From CAWVSB01 sp036960375 (GTDB taxonomy: Bacteria > Pseudomonadota > Gammaproteobacteria > Pseudomonadales > CAWVSB01), in the NCBI GenBank assembly GCA_036960375.1, contig JBALVY010000001.1:186001-250000 (forward strand): a DNA stretch of 64,000 nucleotides, in the 5' to 3' direction. Numbering within the stretch: position 1 is the stretch's first letter; the number at the start of each line of letters is the position of its first letter. The notes under the pieces are model-generated. The model searched no databases. It was not told the origin of the DNA and saw nothing but the letters and a program-made list of their open reading frames with translations. The translations under genes were made by a program, and so were the position numbers. Positions 43,759 to 53,205 of this stretch are shown here, piece after piece.

Positions 43759-43877
43759 AAAAACCCTGACTACCTAGGGGAGAAATAGTCAGGGTTATGT
43801 CTAGCGCATTTAGGGAAAAACGCTAGACTGCGCAGGGCGATGGAGGGGTAAAAAACATGGCCCTACGCTGCACACTC
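43757..43877 (-). ncRNA. Spot42/ErsA-like small regulatory RNA
   Basis: The gene-free gap between polA and engB, read on polA's strand, ends in a perfect 11-bp terminator hairpin (43762-43796) followed by seven U. A second 8-bp hairpin (GTCTAGCG/CGCTAGAC, 43799-43828) lies before it. C-rich single-stranded stretches (UUUUUACCCCUCC, GUUUUUCCC and the loop UUUCUCCCCU) could pair with Shine-Dalgarno sequences. E. coli spf (Spot 42) and Pseudomonas ersA sit at exactly this place and orientation. The predicted ~121 nt is near ErsA's length. A sigma-E-like promoter precedes it, as with ErsA. The 5' end is inferred from that promoter. Confidence 0.75.
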
Positions 43878-43882
43878 AATAC

Positions 43883-43909
43883 TAAGAGTCTGTAGATTCA
43901 CAATAGTTC
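43883..43909 (-). promoter_or_regulatory. Sigma-E/AlgU-like promoter of the sRNA
   Basis: On the minus strand GAACTA is followed after 16 bp by TCTTA, one mismatch each from the extracytoplasmic sigma consensus GAACTT-N16/17-TCTGA. It is placed to start the RNA about six bases downstream. Pseudomonas ErsA depends on AlgU (sigma-22), which uses this consensus. Confidence 0.6.
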
Positions 43910-43973
43910 AATTTGGCACAAAATAATTTCAATTAATTTTAAATACCCATAAATTCAATAAATAGTATCGAAT

Positions 43974-46709
43974 TTAATGCGCCTCATCCCAGTTGGCGCC
44001 CTGCCCCACATCCACCAATAAGGGCACTGCAAGATCTGCTGCGCCTTCCATTAATGCGGCAACCGACGTGATAAAGCCTTCTACCTGAGCATCTCTCACT
44101 TCAAATACCAACTCATCGTGTACCTGCATGATCATTTTCGCGTCAAATTCACCCTGCCCTAACCAAGCATCAACGCTGAGCATGGCGCGCTTGATAATGT
44201 CTGCCGCCGTACCTTGCATTGGGGCATTTATCGCCGTGCGTTCTGCCGCCTGTCGCCTCATACCGTTACTGGCATTAATTTCTGGCAGGTACAGTCGCCG
44301 CCCATACAGGGTTTCTACATAGCCTTTTTCTGCCGCCTGACGACGAATATCGTCCATATAGTGCGCCACTCCAGGATAACGTTCAAAATACAGGTCCATA
44401 TATTCCTGCGCCTGATGTCGTCCAACATTGAGCTGGCGTGCCAAACCAAACGCGGACATACCGTAAATCAGGCCAAAATTAATCGCTTTTGCACTACGAC
44501 GCTGATCATCACTGACCTCGTCCAGCGCTACATCAAAAACCTCTGCTGCCGTAGCACAATGGATGTCCAGACCCTGGGCAAAAGCCTGCCGCAAGCCGGA
44601 ATCCCCTGACATATGTGCCATGATCCTTAACTCAATCTGAGAGTAATCTGCGGCCACCATGGTGAAACCCGCCGGAGGCACAAAAGCCTGCCGTATGCGC
44701 CGCCCTTCTGCCGTGCGGATTGGGATATTTTGTAAGTTGGGATCAGACGAAGATAATCTACCGGTAGCTGTAACTGCCTGATGATAAGAGGTATGCAGGC
44801 GCCCGGTTACCGGGCTGATCATCTCTGGCAGTTTATCGGTATAGGTAGACTTGAGTTTGCTTAAGCCCCGGAACTCCATAAGTACCTTGGGCAGAGGGTA
44901 ATCCAGCGCTAGCTCCTGCAGCACTTCTTCTGCCGTAGAAGGCGCTCCCTTGGGTGTTTTTTTAATAACCGGGATTTCCAGCTTTTCAAACAAAATTGCA
45001 CCCAGTTGCTTGGGCGAACTGAGGTTAAACTCCTCACCCGCGAGATCATAAGCCTCGCGGGTGAGCTGACCCAGCCGCTCACCCAACTCATGACTCTGCT
45101 TGTGCAGTAAAGCCGCGTCTACATAGGCACCGTTACGCTCGATGCGAGAAAGTACAGCCACCAGAGGCAATTCGATGTCACTGAACACGGACTTCAAAGC
45201 CGGCTCTGCTTCCAGCTGCGGATAAAGCGCCTGATGTAAGCGCAAGGTAATATCGGCATCTTCGGCGGCATAAGGTCCGGCCTGCTCCAGCGCTACCTGG
45301 TTGAAGGTCAATTGCTTGGCACCCTTGCCTGCTACCTCTTCAAATTTTATCGTCTTCTGATCCAGGTGCCTCGTCGCCAGGCTATCCATATCGTGACGAC
45401 TGGCAGTGGAGTTAAGCACGTACGACTCCAACATGGTGTCGAAAGCAATGCCCTGCAGGTCTATATCATGATTGGCCAATACTGACTTATCATACTTCAG
45501 ATTTTGACCCACCTTGGCCACTGAGGGATCTTCCAGCAGGGGTTTAAGTGCTCCCAAAACCTGCTGCTCAGAAAGCTGATCCGGCGCGTCCAGATAATCG
45601 TGTCCAAAGGGTATATATGCCGCTTCGCCACAGGTCACTGCAACAGAAACACCCACCACCCTGGCCTCCATGTAATTGAGACTAGTGGTCTCAGTATCAA
45701 AGGCAAATAAGGGCGCTTCCTTTAACTTCGTCAACCACTGATTAAACTCTTCCTCATCTAGAACAACGCTATAATTTGTATCTACTTTAGGCGGAGTTGG
45801 TACTAACTTCGTTGTTACGTCGCCACGACTTAACTCGTCCACCCAACCACGAAACTCCTGCGCCTCGAACAAGGCCTGCAAACGGGTTTTATCGGGCTCG
45901 GCCATCGCCAAATCCTTAATGCCAAGAGCCATTTCTACATCGGTCTTGATGGTCGCCAGCAAATAAGAAAGATAGGCATTGTCCTTCTCTTTTTCGAGCT
46001 TGGCTGCCAATGTTTTGGCTCCGCGTACGGGCACCTCTGGCACACGCTCCAGGTTGGCGTAAATCTCATCGATACCACCCAAGTGCTGCAACAAACCCAG
46101 CGCCGTTTTCTCCCCAACGCCGGCCACCCCGGGGATGTTATCAACCTTGTCTCCCATTAAAGCCAAATAGTCGATAATCAACTCTGGCGGGATACCGAAT
46201 TTCTCCTCTACGCCGGCTCTGTCCATCACGGTTTCGGTCATGGTATTGACCAGAGTGATATGCTGGTTAACCAACTGGGCCATGTCCTTGTCACCGGTGG
46301 ACACCACCACATCAATACCGTGCTCCGTCGCTTGGCGTGCATAGGTGCCAATTACGTCGTCTGCCTCCACCCCGTCTATCACTATCAGTGGCATGCCCAT
46401 AGCGGTAATAATGTCGTGTACCGGCTGGATCTGACTGCGAAGATCATCCGGCATTGGTGGCCTTTGCGCTTTATATTCGGGATAAATATCATCCCTGAAG
46501 GTTTTTCCCTTGGCGTCAAAAATGACAACAATGATACTGCCGGGATATTGCTTAACCAAGCTACGCAACATGCTGATGACACCACGCACAGCACCTGTAG
46601 GCTCGCCAGCGGAATTTCTAAGATCAGCTTTAAACATCGCATGAAAAGCGCGATATAGATAAGAAGAGCCGTCGACAAGAACCAAAGGCTTTGCGGTGTT
46701 TTCGGTCAT
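43974..46709 (-). CDS. polA: DNA polymerase I
   Basis: The 911-residue protein has all three modules. The 5'-3' exonuclease spans about residues 1-290 (LVDGSSYLYRAFHA, GDKVDNIPGVAGVGEKTA). The 3'-5' exonuclease has intact FDTETTSLN and DADITLR acidic residues. The polymerase spans about 520-911 (ADYSQIELRIMAHMSGD, KAINFGLIYGMSAFGLA, MQVHDELVFEV). It fills gaps in replication and repair. It is convergent with engB and followed by the sRNA gene. Confidence 0.98.
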   Translation of the reverse strand: MTENTAKPLVLVDGSSYLYRAFHAMFKADLRNSAGEPTGAVRGVISMLRSLVKQYPGSIIVVIFDAKGKTFRDDIYPEYKAQRPPMPDDLRSQIQPVHDIITAMGMPLIVIDGVEADDVIGTYARQATEHGIDVVVSTGDKDMAQLVNQHITLVNTMTETVMDRAGVEEKFGIPPELIIDYLALMGDKVDNIPGVAGVGEKTALGLLQHLGGIDEIYANLERVPEVPVRGAKTLAAKLEKEKDNAYLSYLLATIKTDVEMALGIKDLAMAEPDKTRLQALFEAQEFRGWVDELSRGDVTTKLVPTPPKVDTNYSVVLDEEEFNQWLTKLKEAPLFAFDTETTSLNYMEARVVGVSVAVTCGEAAYIPFGHDYLDAPDQLSEQQVLGALKPLLEDPSVAKVGQNLKYDKSVLANHDIDLQGIAFDTMLESYVLNSTASRHDMDSLATRHLDQKTIKFEEVAGKGAKQLTFNQVALEQAGPYAAEDADITLRLHQALYPQLEAEPALKSVFSDIELPLVAVLSRIERNGAYVDAALLHKQSHELGERLGQLTREAYDLAGEEFNLSSPKQLGAILFEKLEIPVIKKTPKGAPSTAEEVLQELALDYPLPKVLMEFRGLSKLKSTYTDKLPEMISPVTGRLHTSYHQAVTATGRLSSSDPNLQNIPIRTAEGRRIRQAFVPPAGFTMVAADYSQIELRIMAHMSGDSGLRQAFAQGLDIHCATAAEVFDVALDEVSDDQRRSAKAINFGLIYGMSAFGLARQLNVGRHQAQEYMDLYFERYPGVAHYMDDIRRQAAEKGYVETLYGRRLYLPEINASNGMRRQAAERTAINAPMQGTAADIIKRAMLSVDAWLGQGEFDAKMIMQVHDELVFEVRDAQVEGFITSVAALMEGAADLAVPLLVDVGQGANWDEAH

Positions 46710-46983
46710 GAATTACCTACTGATGAAAGTGGTCTGAAAATCAGGCACGATTAAACGCCAAGCACAGCTAAATTGCCACCTCCAGCGTTGAGACTTGGGT
46801 TTATACCTGAAAACAACGTATTGGTATCACTCGGTGAAAACATTCGAATTTCACGGCTGTTTGCGACAAATAACGTGCATGTTTGTTATTTTCGAAGGAT
46901 TTAGCGACATGATTTTGCACATTACAACTTCGTGGGGCTCGCCCCATACTGGCAATAAGGCCCACCAACAGGCTCGCTACACA
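46710..46983. other. Gene-free stretch upstream of polA
   Basis: No gene or RNA recognised. It lies between the polA start and the terminator of the helicase gene and must hold the polA promoter, which I could not place. Confidence 0.5.
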
Positions 46984-47013
46984 AAAAAGGCAGCCCGAAT
47001 AGGCTGCCTTTTT
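46984..47013 (-). terminator. Intrinsic terminator of the DEAD-box helicase gene
   Basis: AAAGGCAGCC/GGCTGCCTTT with a six-base loop is followed by six T on the minus strand, right after the stop codon. Confidence 0.92.
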
Positions 47014-47014
47014 A

Positions 47015-48889
47015 TTAGTCTTCTTCAGCTTTTTTTCTCGGCGCTTTGGCCTTGGGCGGCTCACTATCTCCGGCCGCGGCTTTTTTCACCTTGGGCTTTT
47101 TGGCCTTCTTGGCCTTTTTAGGTGAATCGCTGCCAATACGCTCTATGCCCATTTTCTTTTGGCATACACGTACATTTTTAAGCTCCATCAAGATTTCCGG
47201 GGGCATGCCGGCCGGCAAATCGACCGTAGCGTGGCCATCATAGATCTCAATATGACCTATATAGTCACTTTCAATATCCGCTTCGTTGGCAATGGCGCCA
47301 ACAATATTACCCGGCATTACGCCATCATCGTAGCCGACATCCAGACGAAAACGCTCCATGGCGATATCCGGATGATCTTTCAATGGCTTCGGTGTATCGC
47401 CTGTATCCCTTTCGCGTTCGCGTCTTTTTGGCGCTTCGCTACGATCACGTCCGGCTCGCTCACTGTTTCTGGAACGGTCCGGTCGATCTCGATCCTTGCG
47501 CTCGTTCCTGCTCCGATCACTATCCCTATCGAATTCTTTACGCACCTTGGTTCCGCGAGCATTCTCACTCAACAACAAAGGCTCTTCGCCCTGAACCATA
47601 TGAGCCAGCACAGCGGCCACGGTCATCGGATCCACGTCTGCTTCCTGCTGACACTCTGTCACCATCTGATAAAAAAGCGCCAGGTCTTTCTCTTCTCCAA
47701 CGGCCTCGAGGATGCGCGATTTAAATCGCTCCAGGCGCTGAGTATTGACTGCTTTGATGGTAGGCATTTCCATCGATTCAATTTTACTTTTGGTCGCCCG
47801 TTCAATGGCCTGCAACATGCGCCGCTCTCTTGGCGCAACAAACAGAATGGCATCACCGGTACGACCAGCACGACCGGTACGACCAATGCGATGTACATAC
47901 GACTCGGTATCGTAGGGCACGTCGAAGTTAATAACGTGACTTATACGCGATACATCGAGCCCTCGGGCAACCACATCGGTGGCGACTAAAACGTCGATCT
48001 TGCCGGAGCGCAGTTTATCCACTGTTTTTTCACGTTGATCTTGTGGTATATCACCATTGAGCGGCTCGCAGCGATAACCCCGAGCAGCTAGTTTTTCTGC
48101 CAGATCAACCGTAGAGACTTTGGTTCGCACGAAGATAAGCACCGCATCAAACACTTCTGTTTCGAGCACCCGAGTCAATGCGTCGAGCTTCTGAAGACCA
48201 CTCACAATCCAATAACGCTGCCGTATGGTCTCCGCTGTAGAGGTGCTGGACTTAATTTGTATGGTGTGCGGCTTGTTCAAATGGCGATCTGCCACCTGAC
48301 GAATAACTTTTGGCATAGTGGCCGAGAAGAGGGCGATCTGACGATTGTCTGGTGTGTGCTGTAAAATCCACTCGACGTCGTCAATAAAACCCATACGCAG
48401 CATTTCATCGGCTTCATCCAGCACCAGAGCCTGCAAATTATCAAGTTTCAATGTGCCGCGGCGCATATGATCCATGACGCGACCGGGCGTACCCACAATA
48501 ACTTGCGCGCCACGCTGTAACTGTCGTAACTGACCAGAGAACGCCTGGCCACCGTATATTGGCAGCACATGAAAACCGGGTAGGAATTTCGCATAGGTCT
48601 GGCAAGCCTCGGCTACCTGTATGGCCAGTTCTCGCGTTGGAGCCAGAATTAACAACTGCGGTTTTGTGTTTTTACAATCGATCCTGGCCAACAAGGGCAG
48701 GGCGAACGCTGCCGTTTTACCGGTACCGGTTTGCGCCTGACCCAGAAGATCATGACCTTCCAGCAAAATGGGAATACACTCAGCCTGGATAGGCGAGGGC
48801 GTTTCATAGCCAACTGCCTGCACTGCCTTAAACAGCGGAGCGGGAAGACCCAGGTCCTCAAACATAACGGGCGCAGGCGGTGTGGCCAT
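47015..48889 (-). CDS. deaD: DEAD-box RNA helicase (DeaD/CsdA-like)
   Basis: The 624-residue protein has the full helicase core: Q motif (PSPIQAECIPILLEGHD), AQTGTGKT, PTRELAIQ, DEAD, SAT and HRIGRTGRAGR. A charged Arg/Asp/Glu linker (about residues 455-510) follows, then a DbpA-type RNA-binding domain (ERFRLDVGYDDGVMPGNIVG), and a Lys/Ala-rich tail. This is the CsdA/DeaD plan; such helicases act in ribosome assembly and mRNA turnover, often in the cold. AGGAAA precedes the ATG. It is monocistronic with its own terminator. Confidence 0.93.
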   Translation of the reverse strand: MATPPAPVMFEDLGLPAPLFKAVQAVGYETPSPIQAECIPILLEGHDLLGQAQTGTGKTAAFALPLLARIDCKNTKPQLLILAPTRELAIQVAEACQTYAKFLPGFHVLPIYGGQAFSGQLRQLQRGAQVIVGTPGRVMDHMRRGTLKLDNLQALVLDEADEMLRMGFIDDVEWILQHTPDNRQIALFSATMPKVIRQVADRHLNKPHTIQIKSSTSTAETIRQRYWIVSGLQKLDALTRVLETEVFDAVLIFVRTKVSTVDLAEKLAARGYRCEPLNGDIPQDQREKTVDKLRSGKIDVLVATDVVARGLDVSRISHVINFDVPYDTESYVHRIGRTGRAGRTGDAILFVAPRERRMLQAIERATKSKIESMEMPTIKAVNTQRLERFKSRILEAVGEEKDLALFYQMVTECQQEADVDPMTVAAVLAHMVQGEEPLLLSENARGTKVRKEFDRDSDRSRNERKDRDRPDRSRNSERAGRDRSEAPKRRERERDTGDTPKPLKDHPDIAMERFRLDVGYDDGVMPGNIVGAIANEADIESDYIGHIEIYDGHATVDLPAGMPPEILMELKNVRVCQKKMGIERIGSDSPKKAKKAKKPKVKKAAAGDSEPPKAKAPRKKAEED

Positions 48890-49066
48890 GATAATTTCCT
48901 ATAGGGTTTCTTGTGGCCAAAACAGCCAGCGGGTAAGGGCGCGCATTATATGCGAAATTCACGCCAATTGACCATTTTTTCACCACTAATGGTGGCAATT
49001 ACCTATATAAAACAAGCCATTAAGCGTGCAATACCGCTAATTTTCACTGAGTGAGGCCATAGAAAG

Positions 49067-49108
49067 GAAAAAAGGCGCAGCAATGCTTCAAAGCTGGCGC
49101 GCCTTTTG
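49067..49108 (-). terminator. Intrinsic terminator of the peroxiredoxin-glutaredoxin gene
   Basis: AAAAGGCGC pairs with GCGCCTTTT around a long inner loop and is followed by six T on the minus strand. It lies 26 bp after the stop codon. Confidence 0.85.
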
Positions 49109-49133
49109 TTACTTCACCTAAGTTGAACTTAGT

Positions 49134-49868
49134 CTAGCGGGCTGCAAGATAGTCCTGTAACTCATCTGCGCCACCAATACACTGTCCATCTATAAATATC
49201 TGGGGGGTGGTTCCAGCGCCGCTAACGGCGACTAACGAACTAAAACTCAAACCACTTTGACCCAATTCAATTTCTTCAAAACGCAGACCCTGCTCATGCA
49301 GTGCTGATTTGGCCCGTACACAATGCGGACAACCTGGTTTGCTGAATATCGTTATGCGAGGCGGCTGAACAGCTTCGGGGTTGATATAGTCCAACATGGT
49401 ATCGGCATCAGATACTTCAAATGGGTCGCCCGGCTTATTGGGTTCAACAAACATTTTCTCTATCACACCGTCACGCACCAGCATCGAATAGCGCCAGGAA
49501 CGCTTGCCAAAGCCGATATCGGACTTGTCTACCAGCATGCCCATAGCCTCAGAGAACTCACCATTGCCGTCGGGAATAAAATGGATGTTGTCAGCGCCCT
49601 GATCTGCTGACCAGGCGTTCATCACAAAAGCATCGTTGACTGACAAACAGACAATTTCATCTACGCCATTATCAGCAAAGACTCCCGCCAGCTCGTTATA
49701 GCGCGGCAAGTGTGTGGAAGAGCAAGTTGGAGTGAACGCGCCTGGCAGCGCAAATACGACGACCGTGCGCCCCTCAAACAACTCATTTGAAGTGATATCC
49801 TGCCAATCGTTATTGTGGCGGGTGCGAAAAGTGACCTGTGGTACCGGCTGGCCTGCTTGCTTTGACAT
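49134..49868 (-). CDS. Hybrid peroxiredoxin-glutaredoxin
   Basis: The 244-residue protein fuses a Prx5-type peroxiredoxin (FALPGAFTPTCSSTHLPRY, peroxidatic Cys near residue 49; RYSMLVRDG) to a glutaredoxin (FSKPGCPHCVRAK, active-site CPHC near residue 180; TTPQIFIDG). This is the hybrid PGdx architecture of Haemophilus influenzae, which reduces peroxides with glutathione. GAGGAGA precedes the ATG. It is monocistronic. No oxyR is adjacent. Confidence 0.95.
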   Translation of the reverse strand: MSKQAGQPVPQVTFRTRHNNDWQDITSNELFEGRTVVVFALPGAFTPTCSSTHLPRYNELAGVFADNGVDEIVCLSVNDAFVMNAWSADQGADNIHFIPDGNGEFSEAMGMLVDKSDIGFGKRSWRYSMLVRDGVIEKMFVEPNKPGDPFEVSDADTMLDYINPEAVQPPRITIFSKPGCPHCVRAKSALHEQGLRFEEIELGQSGLSFSSLVAVSGAGTTPQIFIDGQCIGGADELQDYLAAR

Positions 49869-49962
49869 AATGTTCTCCTCAGTAATCTGTAGGAGACACT
49901 ATATAAAGCAATCATCAATCAGTAAAACAAGTTATTTAGATAGAAACAATCGATAAATACGA

Positions 49963-50613
49963 TTAATATTCAAATGTACGCCGAATTGAATTGTAAGTGA
50001 GCTTCATTTTACCGGCATCTGCAGGTGCCTTAAAAAAAGCATGGTAGTGACCGTAGGGGTTAATCAGGGCAACGTTAGCCGTGTGATCCACCATATAGTT
50101 GTCGCCGCCACCGGGCACCTTGCTGAAAGCCGCATTGAGGTTGGTTGCCAAACCTTGCAGTTCCATAAAATCGCCGGTCACACCAATAAACTCAGGATCA
50201 AAAAATGCCAAATAGGGCGCCAGCACCTCAGGTGTATCACGGCCCGGATCTACTGTGACAAGAATGACCTGGGTATCCGCCAGAAACTCTGAATCTGCCA
50301 TAAAACCCTTCCACTTTTTCAGTGTTGTCAGGGTTGTTGGACAGACATCTGGACAATAAGTGAATCCAAAAAATACCACCGACCACTTGCCCTTCAAGTT
50401 TTCCAGAGTAAAAGGCTTGTTGTCCTGGCTTACCAATTCGAAGGGTTTTATTACCCGCGGCTTGCTCAGCACCCAGGTACCATTTACCTTCATCTCACCG
50501 TCATGAAGAATACGCGGCGTCAACATCCTGTTGACGAACATACTCACCATCAAAGTCATAAATATGACAATGCCAATAATTGTGAAATGAATTTTTCGGC
50601 GAGTAGTCGTCAT
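49963..50613 (-). CDS. SCO1/SenC copper chaperone for cytochrome oxidase
   Basis: The 216-residue protein has one N-terminal membrane anchor (about residues 10-30) and a thioredoxin-like domain with the copper motif FTYCPDVCPTT and the distal His in YMVDHTANVALI. SCO delivers copper to the CuA centre of subunit II. It is the last gene of the oxidase assembly cluster, 15 bp after ctaB. Confidence 0.94.
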   Translation of the reverse strand: MTTTRRKIHFTIIGIVIFMTLMVSMFVNRMLTPRILHDGEMKVNGTWVLSKPRVIKPFELVSQDNKPFTLENLKGKWSVVFFGFTYCPDVCPTTLTTLKKWKGFMADSEFLADTQVILVTVDPGRDTPEVLAPYLAFFDPEFIGVTGDFMELQGLATNLNAAFSKVPGGGDNYMVDHTANVALINPYGHYHAFFKAPADAGKMKLTYNSIRRTFEY

Positions 50614-50628
50614 CTAATTATTAACCTG

Positions 50629-51543
50629 CTAAAGAGTCAGTTCAATGATGGAGGATTGCGGGAACAAATAATGATCAATCACCATGATCAGAAATAAGGC
50701 CATCAAATAGATAGACGAATACTTAAACGTCTCCATTGCCGCCGTTTTGTTATCTCCCCGCAGCAATACAATCGCCCAATAAAGACAACCCGCCCCCAAT
50801 ACCAACGCACCCAGCAGGTACAGCGGTCCGAGCATGCCAGTCGCATAAGGCAGGAGGCTGACGGCGATTAGGATCAAGGTATACATCAGGACATTTTTCT
50901 TGGTGTACTCAATGCCGTGGGTCACCGGCATCATGGGCACATCAACCTTGGCGTAATCATCGCGCCGGTGAATTGCCAGTGCCCAGAAATGCGGCGGCGT
51001 CCAGGCAAAGATGATCAGCACTAATAATAGGGCATGAGGGTCAACCTGATTAGTCACCGCAGTCCAGCCAAGAAGGGGAGGCGCGGCACCGGCCAAACCA
51101 CCAATAACGATATTCTGAGGCGTGGCACGTTTTAACCAAATCGTGTAAATAAGCGCATAACCCACTAAAGAAGCCACCGTCAGCCAGGCCGTCAGCGCGT
51201 TTATCCGCACAAGCAGAATAGCCATACCGCCTAGACCCAATACAGCGGCAAATATCACGCCATTGGTGGTTGAAATACGACCTTGGGCCACAGGGCGATT
51301 TTTTGTGCGTGCCATTTCCAGATCGATGCGACGGTCAACCAAATGGTTCACCGCTGCCGCAGAACCGGCACAGAGTGCGATCCCCACATTACCCCAGATC
51401 AATACGTTCCAGGGCACCATACCTGGCACAGACAACAGCATGCCTATAACCGTGGTTAAAATCATCAACGCAACCACTGTAGGCTTGGTCATTTCGAGGT
51501 AGTCGCGCCAGCTAACCGCTTTCGCTTGAATGTCTTCACTCAT
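50629..51543 (-). CDS. ctaB: Protohaem IX farnesyltransferase (haem O synthase)
   Basis: I chose ATG 51543; a GTG 21 bases upstream would overlap the previous gene. The 304-residue protein has about eight membrane segments and the prenyltransferase motifs NHLVDRRIDLEMARTKNRP (Asp-rich, Mg-pyrophosphate binding) and HRRDDYAKVDVPMMPV. It farnesylates haem b to haem o, the precursor of haem a. It lies in the oxidase cluster, but the ctaA gene for the next step is not here. Confidence 0.95.
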   Translation of the reverse strand: MSEDIQAKAVSWRDYLEMTKPTVVALMILTTVIGMLLSVPGMVPWNVLIWGNVGIALCAGSAAAVNHLVDRRIDLEMARTKNRPVAQGRISTTNGVIFAAVLGLGGMAILLVRINALTAWLTVASLVGYALIYTIWLKRATPQNIVIGGLAGAAPPLLGWTAVTNQVDPHALLLVLIIFAWTPPHFWALAIHRRDDYAKVDVPMMPVTHGIEYTKKNVLMYTLILIAVSLLPYATGMLGPLYLLGALVLGAGCLYWAIVLLRGDNKTAAMETFKYSSIYLMALFLIMVIDHYLFPQSSIIELTL

Positions 51544-51553
51544 GCTTATGGCC

Positions 51554-52162
51554 TTATCTCTCACCGGATTGTTTTAATAAAAATTTAAGATCTTTCAAAA
51601 TTTGTTTGCCGGTTTGGTGATCAGTGTAAACCATCATCACCCAACCCGTAGGATCTACCAAAAAATAGGCATTGCCCTGCTGGTAATCAATTCCGTCTAA
51701 TTGGCCTAACAGCTTGTCCATGGAACCCTTATCGGTGGAAAAAACTTCCAATTGTGGGTGTTCCTGACCTAACCACTCAGCAAAAGATGGCTCTAAAGAT
51801 TGCTGTGTGCTGAGATAAAAACGGCGTAAGCCATTTGCTTCCTTACCCAAGGCAACATGCACCTGTCGAGTAAAATACAATGTCTGGAGACAGGCTGTAT
51901 TACACTCTTCAAGCGCTGGTATAATCAGCGACCACTTATGTATGTGGTCGTTATAGCGATATTCGCTTCCGTCTCTCGCCTGCAGCTTAATATCTTCGAT
52001 ACTACGCGGCGGCTCAATTAATTGGCCGTTGTTAGTTGTCCCTTCTGGCATGCCAATACCGGTGTAATATACAAAGGTGGCTCCGCCAATCATGATAATT
52101 GGCAGCAACATGATTATGATCAAACCGATACGACTACTTTTAGCCTCAGAATTTACCGCCAC
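51554..52162 (-). CDS. Membrane-anchored thioredoxin-like protein in the oxidase cluster (PA0111-like)
   Basis: It starts at GTG overlapping the SURF1 stop (TAGTG), with GAGGAG upstream. The 202-residue protein has one N-terminal membrane segment (about residues 10-32) and a periplasmic domain with EECNTACLQTLYFTRQV, whose two Cys sit where SCO-type proteins have CxxxC, and FLVDPTGWVMMVY. It occupies the place of Pseudomonas PA0111 and likely helps copper or haem insertion, but has no proven role. Confidence 0.8.
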   Translation of the reverse strand: MAVNSEAKSSRIGLIIIMLLPIIMIGGATFVYYTGIGMPEGTTNNGQLIEPPRSIEDIKLQARDGSEYRYNDHIHKWSLIIPALEECNTACLQTLYFTRQVHVALGKEANGLRRFYLSTQQSLEPSFAEWLGQEHPQLEVFSTDKGSMDKLLGQLDGIDYQQGNAYFLVDPTGWVMMVYTDHQTGKQILKDLKFLLKQSGER

Positions 52163-52908
52163 TACAGTGACTCCTCTTGTTTATTGTTCCAGCCAAGCTT
52201 ACCAAGCCCAACCATAATATATAACAGCAGCAATACCACCGACATGACAAACCACTGTACGGCATATGCCGTATGTTTCTCCGGCGGCATATTCACTACC
52301 ATCCAGTGCCGACCGTAAACTCCCAGGCTCTCTTCTTTTAGCCTGACCACGTAGGCAAACAACTCTTGCTGCAATGCAGCCGACATCATCGGGATATCAA
52401 CAGCCTGAATAACCTTGGGCCACTGTTCAGACCAAACCTGATCAGCCAATAAAAATGGATCACCCAAAGGAACGTAAATCTCGCCAAGTAAACCGACGGG
52501 AGAGGGCAGTCTATCAACAACCGGCAACTGCGCCCTGTCAAGACTCCCCGGTAACCAACCCCGGCTAACCAACACCCACTGAGATGAGCTCTGATCAAAA
52601 AAGGGCACTATTATCTCATAACCGAATTTTCCCCGGTACAACTGGTTATCCAGTAAAAAATAACGCTCTTGATCAAACTCACCATGCAGGCTTAGCGCCA
52701 CATAACTAGTGGCATCCTCATTGGCCAGACCCATTAAACTCACCGGAGCGCGAATACGGCGCTCCTGCTCCTGAGCAACAAACTCTCGTTTTTCAGCCGC
52801 TCGCTCCAGCTGCCAAAACCCAAGCCATGTCATAAGCCAGAGCAAAACCAGTGTAAACACAGTCAAGGGCCAGCCAGGGCTGAAATCATTTTTGTTGGCT
52901 AGAGACAT
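52162..52908 (-). CDS. SURF1-family cytochrome oxidase assembly protein
   Basis: The 248-residue protein has two membrane segments, near the N terminus (LTVFTLVLLWLMTWLGFWQL) and the C terminus (VVLLLLYIMVGLG). The SURF1 core lies between them (DNQLYRGKFGYEIIVPF, LVSRGWLPG, YAVQWF). SURF1 helps insert haem a into subunit I. It begins the second half of the oxidase cluster, divergent from the DUF2909 gene. Confidence 0.93.
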   Translation of the reverse strand: MSLANKNDFSPGWPLTVFTLVLLWLMTWLGFWQLERAAEKREFVAQEQERRIRAPVSLMGLANEDATSYVALSLHGEFDQERYFLLDNQLYRGKFGYEIIVPFFDQSSSQWVLVSRGWLPGSLDRAQLPVVDRLPSPVGLLGEIYVPLGDPFLLADQVWSEQWPKVIQAVDIPMMSAALQQELFAYVVRLKEESLGVYGRHWMVVNMPPEKHTAYAVQWFVMSVVLLLLYIMVGLGKLGWNNKQEESL

Positions 52909-52960
52909 AAGTAGCGAATCGCTGGTTAATCGTTATACTGCGCTCGAAAAGGAGAATTAT

Positions 52961-53203
52961 ATGCTTAAAATTGCGGTCTTTGTCTTGTTTCTTAGTTTGA
53001 TTGCCAGCCTCGCCAGTGGCTTGTTTTTCCTGTTCAAAGATCAGGGAGCAACCAAACGTACTTATCATTCGTTGGGGTTTCGCGTTTCTTTGGCAATAGC
53101 GATGATGGTACTACTGGGATATGGCGTGTATTCCGGGGAGATTACGCCGCGTGCGCCATGGGATGCCAAATTAAAAGAGGCAAGCCAGGCGCAGCAGCAA
53201 TAA
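52961..53203 (+). CDS. DUF2909 twin-transmembrane protein
   Basis: AAGGAGA lies before ATG 52961; a longer frame upstream is not needed. The 80-residue protein has two membrane helices (about residues 3-23 and 40-60) joined by a charged loop (LFKDQGATKRTYHSLGFR), as in DUF2909. It sits on the opposite strand to all other oxidase genes, between coxC (2 bp tail to tail) and SURF1 (52 bp head to head), the place of Pseudomonas PA0109. Probably an oxidase assembly accessory. Confidence 0.88.
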   Translation: MLKIAVFVLFLSLIASLASGLFFLFKDQGATKRTYHSLGFRVSLAIAMMVLLGYGVYSGEITPRAPWDAKLKEASQAQQQ

Positions 53204-53205
53204 AC

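Noticed and set aside
46795..47121. Plus-strand open frame upstream of polA
   Set aside because: It runs through the helicase terminator and antisense to the helicase gene, with no ribosome site or recognisable protein features.
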